A stretch of DNA of 36,053 nt from Betaproteobacteria bacterium (GTDB lineage: Bacteria; Pseudomonadota; Gammaproteobacteria; Burkholderiales; Rhodocyclaceae): contig JAPTVL010000008.1 in NCBI GenBank assembly GCA_028065725.1, positions 1-36,053 of the forward strand. Direction: 5' to 3'. The notes beneath the pieces were generated by a model. That model was not told the origin of the DNA. It searched no databases and saw nothing but the letters and a program-made list of their open reading frames with translations. Position numbers and translations under genes: made by a program. This document shows positions 1 through 8,946 of this stretch, one piece after another (the stretch's first letter is position 1; every line of letters starts with the position of its first letter).

Positions 1-209
1 GGCGGGCCCACGTCCTTCTGCCCGATGTCCGCATCGACGAAGGACGCCGTGCGCCCCTCGCGCAACAGGGCATTCACCAGGAAGTTGCAATAGATGCTCT
101 TGCCGCGATCGGCGGCGCCGACGACCAGGACGCGACGCCAGTTTTTCGCCAGGATGCGCGCGGCGGAATGCTGCCAGGCAACAGGAATGTGCAGCGGAGT
201 CTCAGGCAT
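1..209 (-). CDS. Grc3/Clp1-like polynucleotide 5'-kinase, N-terminal part (cut by window edge)
   Basis: Only the first 69 codons are present; the gene runs off the left edge. The start is the ATG whose complement is at 207-209. After about 24 residues comes a P-loop, VVGAADRGKSIYCNFL (Walker A at roughly residues 31-38), then FVDADIGQKDVGPP near residues 56-69. The D-x-D-x-G-Q...GPP signature after a Walker A is typical of the Clp1/Grc3/NOL9 family, which transfers phosphate from ATP to the 5'-OH end of RNA or DNA. Bacterial members are uncommon and mostly uncharacterised. The upstream toxin gene ends 110 bases away on the same strand. The family call rests on two motifs in a fragment; another P-loop NTPase is possible. 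Confidence 0.6.
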   Translation of the reverse strand, partial: MPETPLHIPVAWQHSAARILAKNWRRVLVVGAADRGKSIYCNFLVNALLREGRTASFVDADIGQKDVGP

Positions 210-319
210 GTTTGCGGGTACCGCCCCTGAGTTTCATTCGCGGTCTGTTTTTCGCGCGGACTCGAGCAGCGCGCGCACTCGCTTGATCCCTTCTGCGGTC
301 ATCTGCGCACCTTCGGCCG

Positions 320-655
320 TCAAACCCCAAGCAGGCGACGCGTCAAGAGCGACTGGATATCCCGCCGACTGTCGGCGATCACATAAATGTAGACCTTCTG
401 CGCCATGACACGGTAGATCACTCGATAGGGTTTGAAAGCGGTCTGCCGATAATCCCGGATGCCGAGCACAACCAGTTCCTTGGGATAGGTACCCCGCTCC
501 GGGAAGGCAGTCAGGCTTTCGACAACCTCCAACAGACGATCCAGGACGTAGTCGGCATTGGCCTTGCAATCAAATTCCGCAATGTAGTCGTAGATCGACT
601 CCAGATCCTGCTCGGCCCCCTCGGTCAGCAAGACCTCGTATTTGCGCCCCGCCAT
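320..655 (-). CDS. ParE/RelE-family type II toxin
   Basis: This 111-residue protein has the size and layout of the ParE/RelE toxin fold: an N-terminal strand (KYEVLLTEGAEQDLESIYDYIAEF), paired helices, then FKPYRVIYRVMAQKVYIYVIADSRRD, which matches the R-x-x-Y-x-h...V-x-h-h-x-h-x-H/D-x-R-R-D end of ParE proteins. ParE toxins poison DNA gyrase and RelE toxins cut mRNA on the ribosome; the sequence alone does not separate them, although the DSRRD ending favours ParE. The start overlaps the stop of the upstream antitoxin gene by one base, so the two are translated together. It lies directly downstream of the Wadjet operon on the same strand. Confidence 0.85.
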   Translation of the reverse strand: MAGRKYEVLLTEGAEQDLESIYDYIAEFDCKANADYVLDRLLEVVESLTAFPERGTYPKELVVLGIRDYRQTAFKPYRVIYRVMAQKVYIYVIADSRRDIQSLLTRRLLGV

Positions 656-930
656 TACTTGGCCGCCTGTTTGGCCCGCAATCTTGCGACAACCTCAACC
701 ACGGGCTTGACCTTGCCAGCTTCAATCTCCGTATTGCCCAGCGCGAGAATCTTCAGCAGTGCCAGCGTTTCCTGTGTTTCTTCGTAGGAAGCGACGTCCT
801 GAATGACCGCCTTGGCCTCACCGTTCTGGGTGATGACAAGCGGCTCCCGACCCTCGGTCAATTGGGCCAAGACTTCGGCCGCGTTCGCCTTAAGGTAACT
901 AATGGGCTTGACTTGCAATGAGTAGCGCAT
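655..930 (-). CDS. Phd/YefM-family antitoxin
   Basis: A 91-residue protein. The N-terminal half (SYLKANAAEVLAQLTEGREPLVITQNGEAKAVI, split here only for description) is the Phd/YefM DNA-binding and dimerisation fold. Its marks are residues around K14-A19 followed by PLVITQNG and a V-I-x-D strand. The C-terminal tail is rich in Lys and Ala and would wrap the toxin. It precedes the ParE-like toxin gene with a 1-nt overlap, the normal antitoxin-first order. In this family the antitoxin represses its own promoter, and an 11-bp inverted repeat lies over the predicted -10 region just upstream. Confidence is high for the family and moderate for autoregulation. Confidence 0.88.
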   Translation of the reverse strand: MRYSLQVKPISYLKANAAEVLAQLTEGREPLVITQNGEAKAVIQDVASYEETQETLALLKILALGNTEIEAGKVKPVVEVVARLRAKQAAK

Positions 931-952
931 GACCTGACTCCTTGATCTGATT

Positions 953-988
953 AGGACTCAATATAGTCTTTATTCAGTCCTGTTGCAA
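953..988 (-). promoter_or_regulatory. Promoter and operator of the toxin-antitoxin operon
   Basis: On the minus strand TTGCAA (983-988) and TATATT (960-965) are separated by exactly 17 bases, a good sigma70 pair. An inverted repeat covers the -10 region: AGGACTCAATA (953-963) and TATTCAGTCCT (971-981), one mismatch in 11, with a 7-base centre. This is the expected binding site for a Phd/YefM antitoxin. The right arm overlaps the jetD stop codon (974-976), so the TA operon starts inside the end of the Wadjet operon. Confidence 0.6.
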
Positions 989-2155
989 CAATTGATCAAT
1001 ACGCTCCCGTACCCAACCAAAGTTCAGATGCTCCTGCTCCAGTCGTAGCCCTTCACGGATACGGTTGTCGCGCAAGTCGTTATACAGGCTCAACTCCTCC
1101 GGTGTCAGTCTGTGCAAATCGCCCCGTTGTGGCTTGTCTTCTCGTCCCCAGAAGGATGCGTGAGCATCAAGCGAGGCCCGATCCATGAGGAACGAATCGA
1201 CGTGACTAAAGTGCTTCCGCAGTTGATCCAGGATGGCAAAGCCATGGGTGTCGATGTCGCCCCAATAATAGATGGCGCACCGCTCAAGCCAGCGAGCCTG
1301 GGCGAGTGCGTCCCAACCGTATCCAGAGCCAAAGATGGCGATCGCTCCCGGTACGTTTGGCAAGGCGAGGAAGTTGGTTTCATTCTCGGTGATGAATGCC
1401 AGTCGCACATCGATTGCCAGGTGGCTGAAACTGACGGCGTCGAGCGTGACGTCCGGACACGACGTACCGGCGACGGCGTGAATCTCGGGATCAAGGATTC
1501 GGAAGCGAATCCTTATAGGTTTGTCCAGAAAACCATACCGGGCAGCAAACTGCGCAACGCCGGTCTTGGTGGTGTCCACGCTGTCCGCAGGCACAGCCAG
1601 GTCAAGTAACTCGGCCAATACAGCACGATGTGTCTCGATGAACTTGCTGTGCACCCCGGGCAAGTCCACTTGGCGCAGGTAGATCGCCGGCCGAGGATGC
1701 TTCCTGACCCAATCCACCACGGCCAGCAAACGCGACCATTCACCTTCCAGTTCAAGTGCCTGCAACGGTCTCTTTTCCAGCCAGGGCATCAAGGACGGGT
1801 TTTGTAGCCGGGTCATCTCAACCAAGTTTGAAAACCTGTCCCACTCACGACGTTTGCCGAGCCAGCGAAGCGCATCATCCATCGAGTCAATCCAGCCGCC
1901 CGACGGGAGTCTCTGAAATCCCTGCACTCGGTGGCGAATCTCCTGCCACTCCAAACGCAAGGGGCTGGCGTTGGCCAATCCCGCAGCCCATGTGCGCACG
2001 GCATCAAACCGCTCAGTGATATCCGCTGAAGCAGGACCCTTGATGGTCAATCGCAATGGGAATCGGGTATTGCCCGCCACGGCATCCCGCAGCAGTTCAC
2101 CTCGATCCCATAGCCGCGCCAACTGCGCTTTCAAATCCTTCGGGGTCGTCCACAT
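974..2155 (-). CDS. jetD: JetD, TOPRIM nuclease subunit of type I Wadjet (DUF3322/DUF2220)
   Basis: A 393-residue protein. The N-terminal half has the DUF3322 look (TPKDLKAQLARLWDRGELL..., then LEWQEIRHRVQG). The C-terminal half is the DUF2220 TOPRIM-like nuclease: IYYWGDIDTHGFAIL puts the paired acidic residues at about D300 and D302, followed by FLMD and a C-terminal EQE region. In Wadjet, JetD is the metal-dependent nuclease that cuts circular plasmid DNA after JetABC has extruded it into a loop. The ATG at 2155 overlaps the jetC stop (TGATG, one shared base); a GTG one codon earlier is possible. It is the last gene of the operon and appears intact. Confidence 0.93.
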   Translation of the reverse strand: MWTTPKDLKAQLARLWDRGELLRDAVAGNTRFPLRLTIKGPASADITERFDAVRTWAAGLANASPLRLEWQEIRHRVQGFQRLPSGGWIDSMDDALRWLGKRREWDRFSNLVEMTRLQNPSLMPWLEKRPLQALELEGEWSRLLAVVDWVRKHPRPAIYLRQVDLPGVHSKFIETHRAVLAELLDLAVPADSVDTTKTGVAQFAARYGFLDKPIRIRFRILDPEIHAVAGTSCPDVTLDAVSFSHLAIDVRLAFITENETNFLALPNVPGAIAIFGSGYGWDALAQARWLERCAIYYWGDIDTHGFAILDQLRKHFSHVDSFLMDRASLDAHASFWGREDKPQRGDLHRLTPEELSLYNDLRDNRIREGLRLEQEHLNFGWVRERIDQLLQQD

Positions 2156-5100
2156 CACCGTGGAGTCTCCTGCACGGTCTTCGGCGCCACAGCCGGTATC
2201 GCGGCAACATCCTTGGCTTTCTGTGCCCGATACTCCTCAATAGACAAGTTGCGCAACTTGGAGGCCCGGCCACCCTCGTTGTGCACGAACCCTACGCTGG
2301 ACACAAAGGGCTCGATGATGTGGATCTTCTGCAGCGGGGTAACAATCAGCAGTTGCAGGTTGAGTTGCCGGAACAGTTTCAAACCGTACTGCGCCGACTC
2401 GTCCGAGCCGCGCCCAAACGCCTCGTCGATGACCACGAAGCGGAACGAACGCGAACGCACCGCACCCCATTCCAAACCAAACTGGTAGGCCAGGCTGGCG
2501 GCGAGAATGGTGTAGGCAAGCTTCTCCTTCTGGCCGCCCGATTTGCCGCCCGAGTCCGAATAGTGCTCGTGTTCCGTGTTGTCCTCGCGCCAGCGCTCAC
2601 TCGCCGCGAACAGGAACCAGTTGCGCACGTCCGAGACCTTCGCGGTCCAGCGCCGATCCTGTTCCGACAAGCCATCCCGGCCACGGAATCGGTCGATAAT
2701 TGCCTTGACCTGAAGGAACTTGGCTTCGGAATATTGGGCGTCGTCAGACCCGGTCACCGCACCCTCGGTGCAGGCGCGCAGATCCTGCTGAAAATCGCGA
2801 ATCTCGGCATCGGGGCTGGACTGCGACTCCAGCACGATGTAGCGCCCAGGGTTGTAGTCGATCTCGGAGAGCGACTTGTTGATGTGGGCGATGCGATCCT
2901 TGATGGTCTCGCGCTCGCGTGCCAGCTGGGCATTGAAGTTGGCAATCTCGTTGATGGTGTTGACGTTCAGCAATTCCTTGAAGCGTGCCACGAAACGCGG
3001 CAGGTCATCTCGATTGAGTTGCGTCAACAGGTTCTCGAACTCGAAGGCGGCTTCCAGGCTGGCATCCATCTCGGCCGTCTCGAGCCTGAAGGTCTCCTTG
3101 AATGAGGCCATCGCCTTGATGATCTTCTCGGCCAAGCGTTTTAGCTTCGAATCCTCGGCATCGATCCGCGCTTGCATCCAGGTGCGTACGTCCTGCTCGC
3201 GGTTGTCGCAGGATTCCACGGTCAACTGGTGTTCGCCCAAGGCATCGGCCCGCATGGCCTCCAAGGTAGTCGCTAGCGCGGTATCGACAGCGGCGTCCTG
3301 GATCAGCAAAGCCGTTTGCTGGTGCAGATCCTGGGCATCCGCGCGGCGCTGCTCCACCTTGGCGCGCCGGTCGCGCGCGGATTGCAGTTCCTCTTCGGTG
3401 CCCTTGAACGCCTGCTGCAGTTCCCGCAGGCGTTCATTCAATTGCTTGAGGACATCCGATGCCTGCTCCAGCTTTTGGCGCTCGTGCTCGAGTGCTGCGA
3501 TGTCTGTCGCCACGCTGGCCCAATCGAGTTCTTCGAAGCTCGTGAATTCATCCAGGCGTGTCAGTGCGTCAAGTCTTGTTTGTAACCCCTTGCGCTCGGT
3601 GTCGATTTTTCCGATCTGACTGCCCACCTCGCCGAGGTGGCTTTCGAACTGGCGACGCTTGGCTTCCAGCGCGGCGATCTTGGCGCTGTTGCTCCAACCG
3701 AGCACGTAGCGGCTACGGTCATCGATGCGGTGCCGATCGTCCTTCTCGTGCCTGCCAGTCGGGTCTTTGATCTGGCCTGCGCGGGTGATGGCGCGCGTCT
3801 CACGGCGGAACTGCTCCTGCGTAGCGCAACAGGCCACGTCAAAACGATGGGCAAGCTCACGCTCCAGCCAGTCGTAGTGGGGCGAATCGGGCTTGATGGC
3901 GAGTTTCCTCACCAATGAATCACGGTGCAATTCCGGCAAATCGGATGTCTTGCGGGTGCGAACGTGGAAATAGACCAGGCGCCCGCGCAGATGGCTGCTG
4001 TCCACCCACTCGGCCACCGCCTTGTAGTGAATATCCGGCACCAGCAGGGCCAGACCGAAACCGCGCAGCAGTCGTTCGGCCGCGCCTTCCCAGTCGCGCT
4101 CTTCCTCGCGCACCTGGGTCAATTCCCCTGCGAAAGGCATGTCGTCCACATCCAGATCCAGCGCGGCGCACAGAGCGGCGCGAATCTGAATCTGCTGGTC
4201 GTCGATGTTGCTGCGCCGGCGTTTGAGACTGTCGATTTCCGCCGTCAATTGTTCGTGTTCGAGCTTGCCCTGTCGCAAGCTCACGCCGTGCTCGGTCAGC
4301 GTGTTCTGGAGGTCGGCATCGCGGTTGTAGACCTCTTCCCGCCACGCCTTGAATTGTTCCCGCTGCGCGGCAAAGGTGGTATCGTCGCGGGGTGCCGCCT
4401 CACCCAAGACGGCCACCAGTTCGCGGTAACGCCCATCCTTGGTCTTGCGTGCATCGCGCAGTTGCTCTTTCTTGCGTATCTCGGCGGCAAGCCGCTCCAG
4501 ACGGTCGCCACCATTGTCGTTGATGGCCTGCTTCAGTTCATCGACCTGCCGACCTTGCTCCTCGCGCGTACCGTCCAGGCGTCGCACCTGCCCATCGACC
4601 TTGTTCCACTCTTCATCCAGCAGGCCAAGACGTTTGTCCAGCAATCCCAATTTGAGGCCGGCGAAGTGCGCACGCAGGCCATCGCGACAATGCCGCAGAT
4701 GATTCACCTCGTTCACCAGCTCGCTATGCCGCTTGCAGTCGGCCACCAACGGCGTCAGCAATTCTACCTGTTGCTGAGCCTTGAGCACGGACTGATGGGC
4801 GCGGTTGAGATCGTCGAAGTGTCCGATCAATGCCTGGATGCGCGATGCCACCTCGAACGGCTCCAGCATATGGTTGCGCACGAAGTCGGTCAGATTGCCC
4901 ACCGACTTCATCGACACCGTCTGATGGAACAGCTCCAGCGCCTGATCATTCTCGATGCCGAAGCGGCGCCTGAACCACGCGGCATAGGGCGGAAAGCTGT
5001 CGTGCAGTTCGGCGCCGGTTCCGCGCAGCTTCTTGCGCAGGGCGGCGATGTCGGTGCCGAAGTTGGCGAAGTCTTCCGCAATCGACAGGCCACGCTCGGC

Positions 5101-5568
5101 CCCGAGGAAGAAACGGGCGGGCTGCCCTTGTGCCTCCTTCATCCAGAACACCTGCGCCAGGCTTACCGTCTGGTCGTAGCCGGCATTGTGAAATACGCCC
5201 AGGATGACGGAATAGCTGTTGTTGTCACGCAGGGATACCGGCCTGGCTACCCCCGTGACCTCATTGCGTTCGGACTTGTAGTGCCCCAACACGTAGGAAC
5301 GCAAGGTTCGCTCCCTGCTGTCCGCGCCGGCGGCCTTGTTGTAGGCGATGCGATGGGCCGGCACCAGCAGCGTGGTGATGGCATCCACCAGCGTGGACTT
5401 GCCGGAACCGATGTCGCCGGTGAGCAGCCCATTCTTGCCGTCCAGTTGCAGCGTCCAAACCCGGCCATCGAAAGTGCCCCAGTTGAAAACTTCCAACCGG
5501 GAGAGACGAAAGCCCGACAACGCATCGTCCGCCACGAAGTCCAGTCCCAGGGACTGCGCCTCACTCAT
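2155..5568 (-). CDS. jetC: JetC, SMC/MukB-like ATPase of type I Wadjet
   Basis: A 1137-residue SMC-type protein and the motor of the Wadjet loop-extruding complex. Walker A is GDIGSGKST at residues 51-59. Long coiled-coil stretches follow, rich in Glu, Lys, Arg, Gln and Leu, between roughly residues 280-460 and 600-900. The ABC signature region [15 protein letters not shown] lies near residue 1000 and Walker [15 protein letters not shown] near 1043, so both halves of the split ATPase head are complete. The chosen ATG (5568) starts inside the end of jetB (8-nt overlap). An upstream in-frame start would add 9 residues but looks less natural. Known role: ATP-driven DNA translocation that recognises small circular plasmids. 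Confidence 0.94.
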   Translation of the reverse strand: MSEAQSLGLDFVADDALSGFRLSRLEVFNWGTFDGRVWTLQLDGKNGLLTGDIGSGKSTLVDAITTLLVPAHRIAYNKAAGADSRERTLRSYVLGHYKSERNEVTGVARPVSLRDNNSYSVILGVFHNAGYDQTVSLAQVFWMKEAQGQPARFFLGAERGLSIAEDFANFGTDIAALRKKLRGTGAELHDSFPPYAAWFRRRFGIENDQALELFHQTVSMKSVGNLTDFVRNHMLEPFEVASRIQALIGHFDDLNRAHQSVLKAQQQVELLTPLVADCKRHSELVNEVNHLRHCRDGLRAHFAGLKLGLLDKRLGLLDEEWNKVDGQVRRLDGTREEQGRQVDELKQAINDNGGDRLERLAAEIRKKEQLRDARKTKDGRYRELVAVLGEAAPRDDTTFAAQREQFKAWREEVYNRDADLQNTLTEHGVSLRQGKLEHEQLTAEIDSLKRRRSNIDDQQIQIRAALCAALDLDVDDMPFAGELTQVREEERDWEGAAERLLRGFGLALLVPDIHYKAVAEWVDSSHLRGRLVYFHVRTRKTSDLPELHRDSLVRKLAIKPDSPHYDWLERELAHRFDVACCATQEQFRRETRAITRAGQIKDPTGRHEKDDRHRIDDRSRYVLGWSNSAKIAALEAKRRQFESHLGEVGSQIGKIDTERKGLQTRLDALTRLDEFTSFEELDWASVATDIAALEHERQKLEQASDVLKQLNERLRELQQAFKGTEEELQSARDRRAKVEQRRADAQDLHQQTALLIQDAAVDTALATTLEAMRADALGEHQLTVESCDNREQDVRTWMQARIDAEDSKLKRLAEKIIKAMASFKETFRLETAEMDASLEAAFEFENLLTQLNRDDLPRFVARFKELLNVNTINEIANFNAQLARERETIKDRIAHINKSLSEIDYNPGRYIVLESQSSPDAEIRDFQQDLRACTEGAVTGSDDAQYSEAKFLQVKAIIDRFRGRDGLSEQDRRWTAKVSDVRNWFLFAASERWREDNTEHEHYSDSGGKSGGQKEKLAYTILAASLAYQFGLEWGAVRSRSFRFVVIDEAFGRGSDESAQYGLKLFRQLNLQLLIVTPLQKIHIIEPFVSSVGFVHNEGGRASKLRNLSIEEYRAQKAKDVAAIPAVAPKTVQETPR

Positions 5569-6217
5569 CGCGCGCCTCCCTGGCCGATGCCGCATCCGAC
5601 AGGGCGGATTGGTAGACTGCTAGGCGGGCATCGAACTCGGCCAGCCACTGCGCGTCGACAAAAGCCTTCAGGATGCGCCGAACCTCGTAACTGGCCTGCG
5701 CCGCAGTACCACCACTGGCAGGCTTGAGCTTGTGCAGAAAGCCCAGTTCCACCACCTTGTTGATGGTGGTTTCGATCTGATCGATCAGTTTGGCCTCGTT
5801 CGGCCCGTCAGGCAAAAATACCCGTACCAGCTCGACGATCTCATCACGCGACAGCACCAGACGCGTGTCACCGCCGCCGGCATCAAATTCGGCCAGCTTC
5901 TTGCGCAGCAAGGCCAGCAACAGACTCACCGAAAACGACAAGGGGCGACGCGCGACCAAGCGAGGCAAGCGCGGTGATGGATCATTCTCCGCAGGTTCCG
6001 GGCGGCTTTTCAGGAAGGCATAACCCTCGGCCTCATCCAGCACCAGTTCCAGATTGAGTACCGCCACATAATCCCTCACACGGGCTTGCAGGTTCAGCAG
6101 TGCCGCCCACTGGCGCTCATCCTGCTCCCGGTACTGCACCCCCTTGAGCAGCCCGATCAGCAACGACGACAAATCCGGTTCGGGTGTGGCAGCGACGCTG
6201 GTGAAGTCTTGTTCCAT
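5561..6217 (-). CDS. jetB: JetB, kite-like (MukE-type) subunit of type I Wadjet, DUF4194
   Basis: A 218-residue protein of the DUF4194 family, the MukE/kite-like winged-helix partner of JetC. The visible family pattern is [19 protein letters not shown], then [48 protein letters not shown], and a C-terminal winged-helix stretch with [10 protein letters not shown] and [16 protein letters not shown]. It lies between jetA (30-nt gap) and jetC (8-nt overlap), the standard jetABCD order, and appears complete. Confidence 0.92.
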   Translation of the reverse strand: MEQDFTSVAATPEPDLSSLLIGLLKGVQYREQDERQWAALLNLQARVRDYVAVLNLELVLDEAEGYAFLKSRPEPAENDPSPRLPRLVARRPLSFSVSLLLALLRKKLAEFDAGGGDTRLVLSRDEIVELVRVFLPDGPNEAKLIDQIETTINKVVELGFLHKLKPASGGTAAQASYEVRRILKAFVDAQWLAEFDARLAVYQSALSDAASAREARDE

Positions 6218-6247
6218 CCCTGTTGAACTCCCTGGTTCGTTCTCGGG

Positions 6248-7705
6248 TCAGCGCATGAAAATCACCCGAGGCAGGCGGGCCGTGCGACTCACGGGTTCGC
6301 CACGGTCATCCTCTGCCTGCCAGTGAATGGCTTCCGGCGTGTCCTCGTCCACCACCGCGTCGAAGGCATCGCTGCCCAGTTGCAGGTAGGCCACCAATTC
6401 TGCCAAGCCCTGCTGCAGTGGCTGGGCGGCCACCAGTTCGCGCAAGGTGACCTGCGCCCGGTCCTGCAAGGCATGGCGGATGTGACGGGTCAGCCTGGCC
6501 TTGTCAACCACCACCTGATCGAACAAGGCCGAAGGGTCGATATCCTCGTCGCCCGCCATCAGTGCCAGGTTGGCAATGACCGGTTTCACCGCCGGCATAA
6601 ACAAGGGCCGTTCCATCGCCAGTTCGATATCGGCGCAAGACTCGGCCATCTCCATCATCACGGTTCCCGTCGGCGGCGCTTCCCGCAGCGCCAGGGCCTT
6701 GCTCTCGATACCGTGCAGAATATCCATGATGCGGCGGTTTTCCAGCCAGGCCTGGTCATCGAGAAAGCGGCGCAGTTGTTGCGACAAGGCCGCCACAGTG
6801 CGTTGAGTGTGTTCGCCGGCCTCCATCCAGTCGTAATGCACGCGGCGGGTACGGGCATCGGGCTGCAAGGCGGCCACCGCCGGAAGCTGAAGCACCCGTC
6901 CCAACAACTTGGTCAATTCCTCCTGGCGGCGGCTGGAGAGCAGGAAATCCCATAACGCGCGGAAGCTCTTGCCCTGATCGGAATCGGCAATCGCATCGCG
7001 TTCGCCCATGATGTCCTCCAGCAGCGCACCCTTGCTACCCTCCCACAGCGCAATGCGCTCGCGCACGCGCCGGTCCAGCTGGCGGAAGTTGTGCTCCACC
7101 TCGCGAAAGTCGGTGAGCAACTCGCGCGCGCCCTGCATGAACTGCTGAAAGCGATCCTTCAGCGCCGTGTCGTCCAATAGCGGCACGTCGCCCGTCAACA
7201 CGCGGGCAATCTCGGCATCGATCTCGTCGCGCTTCTTGTGCAGTTCGGCGATGCGCTTGGCCGGGTCGGCCTCGCTACCCTCGCTCATCTGCTTGAGCAG
7301 GTCGAACAGCGTGAGCAGGCGCGATTCGGTGCCGACGAACTGCCGCTCGGAAAGCTGTGCCAGCCAGGCGATGGCCTTCTCGGTCGAGGGCGTGAGGTCA
7401 AATTGTGCCTCGTCGGTGCCAGGCTTGTAAAACTTGCGCAGCCAGCCCTTATCCGGCGACGCCCAGTCGTTCAGATATTCGAGCGCGGGCTTGGGAAACG
7501 CGGTTTCGCCAAGCTGCAGGCGCAGGGCGTACAGTTCATCTTCCAGCGCCTCGGACAAATCGGCTGCCGCCATCACCCGCACATTGGGCGCCACGAATAC
7601 GCGGTGCAGAAAGCTCGCCACCAGCGCTGCGTGGTCTGAACGCAGCAACCGCCAGGCAGGGTGGCAGGTACGCAGGGCATCGAGGGTGGCGAAGTCCAGC
7701 GTCAT
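6248..7705 (-). CDS. jetA: JetA, kleisin-like (MukF-type) subunit of type I Wadjet, DUF3375
   Basis: A 485-residue DUF3375 protein. It begins MTLDFATLDALRTCHPAWRL, the usual start of the family, followed by LSEALEDELYALR, YLNDWASPDKGWLRKFY, a central helical region around LLTDFREVEHNFRQLDR, and a winged-helix C-terminus. In Wadjet it acts as the kleisin that bridges the JetC heads. The reading frame is open further upstream, but that part has no family resemblance and overlaps another gene out of frame, so I chose the ATG at 7705. That ATG overlaps the stop of the upstream restriction-modification remnant (ATGA), so jetA translation is probably coupled to the remnant. Confidence 0.92.
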   Translation of the reverse strand: MTLDFATLDALRTCHPAWRLLRSDHAALVASFLHRVFVAPNVRVMAAADLSEALEDELYALRLQLGETAFPKPALEYLNDWASPDKGWLRKFYKPGTDEAQFDLTPSTEKAIAWLAQLSERQFVGTESRLLTLFDLLKQMSEGSEADPAKRIAELHKKRDEIDAEIARVLTGDVPLLDDTALKDRFQQFMQGARELLTDFREVEHNFRQLDRRVRERIALWEGSKGALLEDIMGERDAIADSDQGKSFRALWDFLLSSRRQEELTKLLGRVLQLPAVAALQPDARTRRVHYDWMEAGEHTQRTVAALSQQLRRFLDDQAWLENRRIMDILHGIESKALALREAPPTGTVMMEMAESCADIELAMERPLFMPAVKPVIANLALMAGDEDIDPSALFDQVVVDKARLTRHIRHALQDRAQVTLRELVAAQPLQQGLAELVAYLQLGSDAFDAVVDEDTPEAIHWQAEDDRGEPVSRTARLPRVIFMR

Positions 7706-8247
7706 GCGGTGCTCGGCTCTGCGGGAGTGAACAGCGCAGATTCGAACGCGGCCCAGGCGGATTGGCGGAGGGTGGCGGCTTCGGTGCGCTTGGCTACGGC
7801 AATCGCTCGCGCTGATGCCACGCTTTCTACTAACTGCTCCTGAACTTCGATATCGGGCAATGGAAATTCGATATCGAGCAACGAAGGCTTGGAGATGTTT
7901 TTCATTGTCGGTGACGTGCCCGTCAAGCGTGATTCGATTTGCCCCCGTACTGAATGCAACTTCATCGCTTCCTCCGTGGCCGTTTGCCAGATCACAATGT
8001 CGGCACGCGGGCTCTTGTGACCGTGCTGCGTGCGCCGCTCCTGATCCATCTGTTCCAGCGCGTAGCCGTAATGCTCGACCAGCGTGCGGATGAATTTCTG
8101 TCGAACGATCTCCTCCGGCTTGGTCGTGACATCGCGCCATTCCTTGCGCAGCGGAATCCACAGCCAGTTGCCTTCCTGATGCAGGGTGTCGGCTGCCGGC
8201 GGAAATGGCAGGCTGGGTTGTTGAGTCGGTTTTTTTGTTTTGGCCAT
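7702..8247 (-). pseudogene. Deletion-fused remnant of a type I restriction-modification system
   Basis: An open 181-codon frame built from two unrelated ends. Residues 1-95 (MAKTKKPTQQPSLPFPPAAD..., EEIVRQKFIRTLVEHYGY, PRADIVIWQ) look like the HsdR_N-type N-terminal domain often fused to N6-adenine methylases. It stops just before the strand that should carry the catalytic E-x-K. The last 85 residues (LLDIEFPLPDIEVQEQLVESV...AFESALF) match the C-terminal helical end of an HsdS specificity subunit. All methylase motifs and the HsdS recognition domains are missing, so no restriction or methylation activity is expected. The ATG is 2 nt after the HTH stop and the stop overlaps the jetA start. The frame has stayed open, perhaps because it carries translation into jetA. 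Confidence 0.75.
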
Positions 8248-8249
8248 AA

Positions 8250-8477
8250 TCAGATCTGCTTTTGTTGTGTTTCGTCCGCGCCTCCTGCGCGTACCCACTC
8301 ATCGACCTCGGAAATCTTGAACTTCCAGAGGCGCCCGACGCGGTGCCCAGGCAGTCCCTTGCGGTCAATCCACCGGTATATCGAATCGCGCGTCACCCCC
8401 AAGTGCGCGGTAATCTGTTCGACGGATACCCAAGGCTCACTTGCTGCGGCCTCTGAATGCTGCTGATCGGATCGCAT
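8250..8477 (-). CDS. Excisionase/MerR-like helix-turn-helix protein
   Basis: A 75-residue protein with one winged-HTH of the excisionase (HTH_17) family: WVSVEQITAHLGVTRDSIYRWIDRKGLPGHRVGRLWKFKISEVDEWVRAGG. Such proteins commonly sit in front of type I restriction-modification genes and some phage excision genes. Here it heads the operon, 2 nt before the RM remnant, so it may be the original RM regulator and now the first gene of the transcript that carries Wadjet. It has no partner integrase in the window. DNA binding is well supported; its target is unknown. Confidence 0.8.
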   Translation of the reverse strand: MRSDQQHSEAAASEPWVSVEQITAHLGVTRDSIYRWIDRKGLPGHRVGRLWKFKISEVDEWVRAGGADETQQKQI

Positions 8478-8539
8478 AAAGTCGTAATCGATGGCAAAGG
8501 TTGCAATCTACCAGGTCTGGTGTATCCGGGGTAGGGGCT

Positions 8540-8556
8540 TGATGCGAAACGCATCA
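8540..8556. repeat. Perfect 7-bp inverted repeat upstream of the Wadjet operon
   Basis: TGATGCG (8540-8546), AAA, CGCATCA (8550-8556). It lies 63 bases upstream of the HTH gene start and could be its operator or a short stem-loop in the leader. I see no convincing -35/-10 pair beside it. Confidence 0.35.
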
Positions 8557-8811
8557 GAAATAGCTTGGCTTCCCGATCGAACAGCGCGTTCATGTGCTTG
8601 TCGTCAACCACCACACGGAGCCCCCGATGAACGCCAAACCCGCCAGTGATAGCACCTATTCAGACTTGGGCCAGTCAACACAAGCGAATAACGTTCTCGG
8701 GACCCATCAAATTGCTCCATACTTTTCTAGCACCATCTTGAGGAAGACTGGGTTAACGATAATCAACACCCAGATTTATCCGAACCGGCGAGCCAAAGCG
8801 CTGACCCAAAC

Positions 8812-8844
8812 AAAAAAAGCTCCAAGAATCTCTTGGGGCTTTTT
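8812..8844. terminator. Bidirectional rho-independent terminator
   Basis: Stem GCTCCAAGA (8819-8827) pairs with TCTTGGGGC (8831-8839), with one G-T pair and loop ATC. It is preceded by seven A (8812-8818) and followed by five T (8840-8844), so it can work in both directions. No intact gene ends beside it on either strand. Confidence 0.7.
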
Positions 8845-8847
8845 CAT

Positions 8848-8871
8848 GGCTGCTAACAGCCCAATTTTTTT
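8848..8871 (+). terminator. Second hairpin with T tract
   Basis: GGCTG (8848-8852), loop CTAA, CAGCC (8857-8861), then CAA and seven T (8865-8871). It follows the previous terminator immediately. The 5-bp stem is short, so it is weaker. The rest of 8478-8906 shows no supportable gene. Confidence 0.4.
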
Positions 8872-8906
8872 GGGATGCAATTAGCTGCACTTCCGTTCCG
8901 GATGCA

Positions 8907-8931
8907 TAACCTTGCACTAGGTGCAAAGTTA
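8907..8931. repeat. Palindrome resembling the Tn7-like element's terminal TnsB-type sites
   Basis: TAACCTTGCAC (8907-8917), TAG, GTGCAAAGTTA (8921-8931), one mismatch in 11. With its flank it reads GCATAACCTTGCAC, close to the GCATAACCGTTCCG and inverted GCATAACCGTGCCG sites at 34404-34436, also arranged head to head with a 3-bp centre. Both palindromes sit about 10-15 bp left of the same 31-bp repeat. I read this as the end of a related, possibly older, element. No terminal ACA is visible at the junction here. Confidence 0.45.
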
Positions 8932-8946
8932 CGGATTCGGTTTCAA

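Noticed and set aside
234..569. 111-residue ORF overlapping the ParE-like gene in another frame
   Set aside because: The ParE frame has clear family motifs; this one is Cys/Pro/Gly-rich shadow sequence, although its last 22 codons beyond ParE may be remnant DNA.
3925..5727. 600-residue open frame opposite jetC
   Set aside because: Antisense shadow of a high-GC coiled-coil gene; no recognisable protein pattern.
6248..8368. JetA frame extended upstream to 8368
   Set aside because: The extra 221 residues overlap the R-M remnant out of frame and look like shadow translation; DUF3375 begins at 7705.
8594..8884. 96-residue plus-strand ORF
   Set aside because: It reads through two terminator hairpins, has no family and no good ribosome site; probably noncoding.
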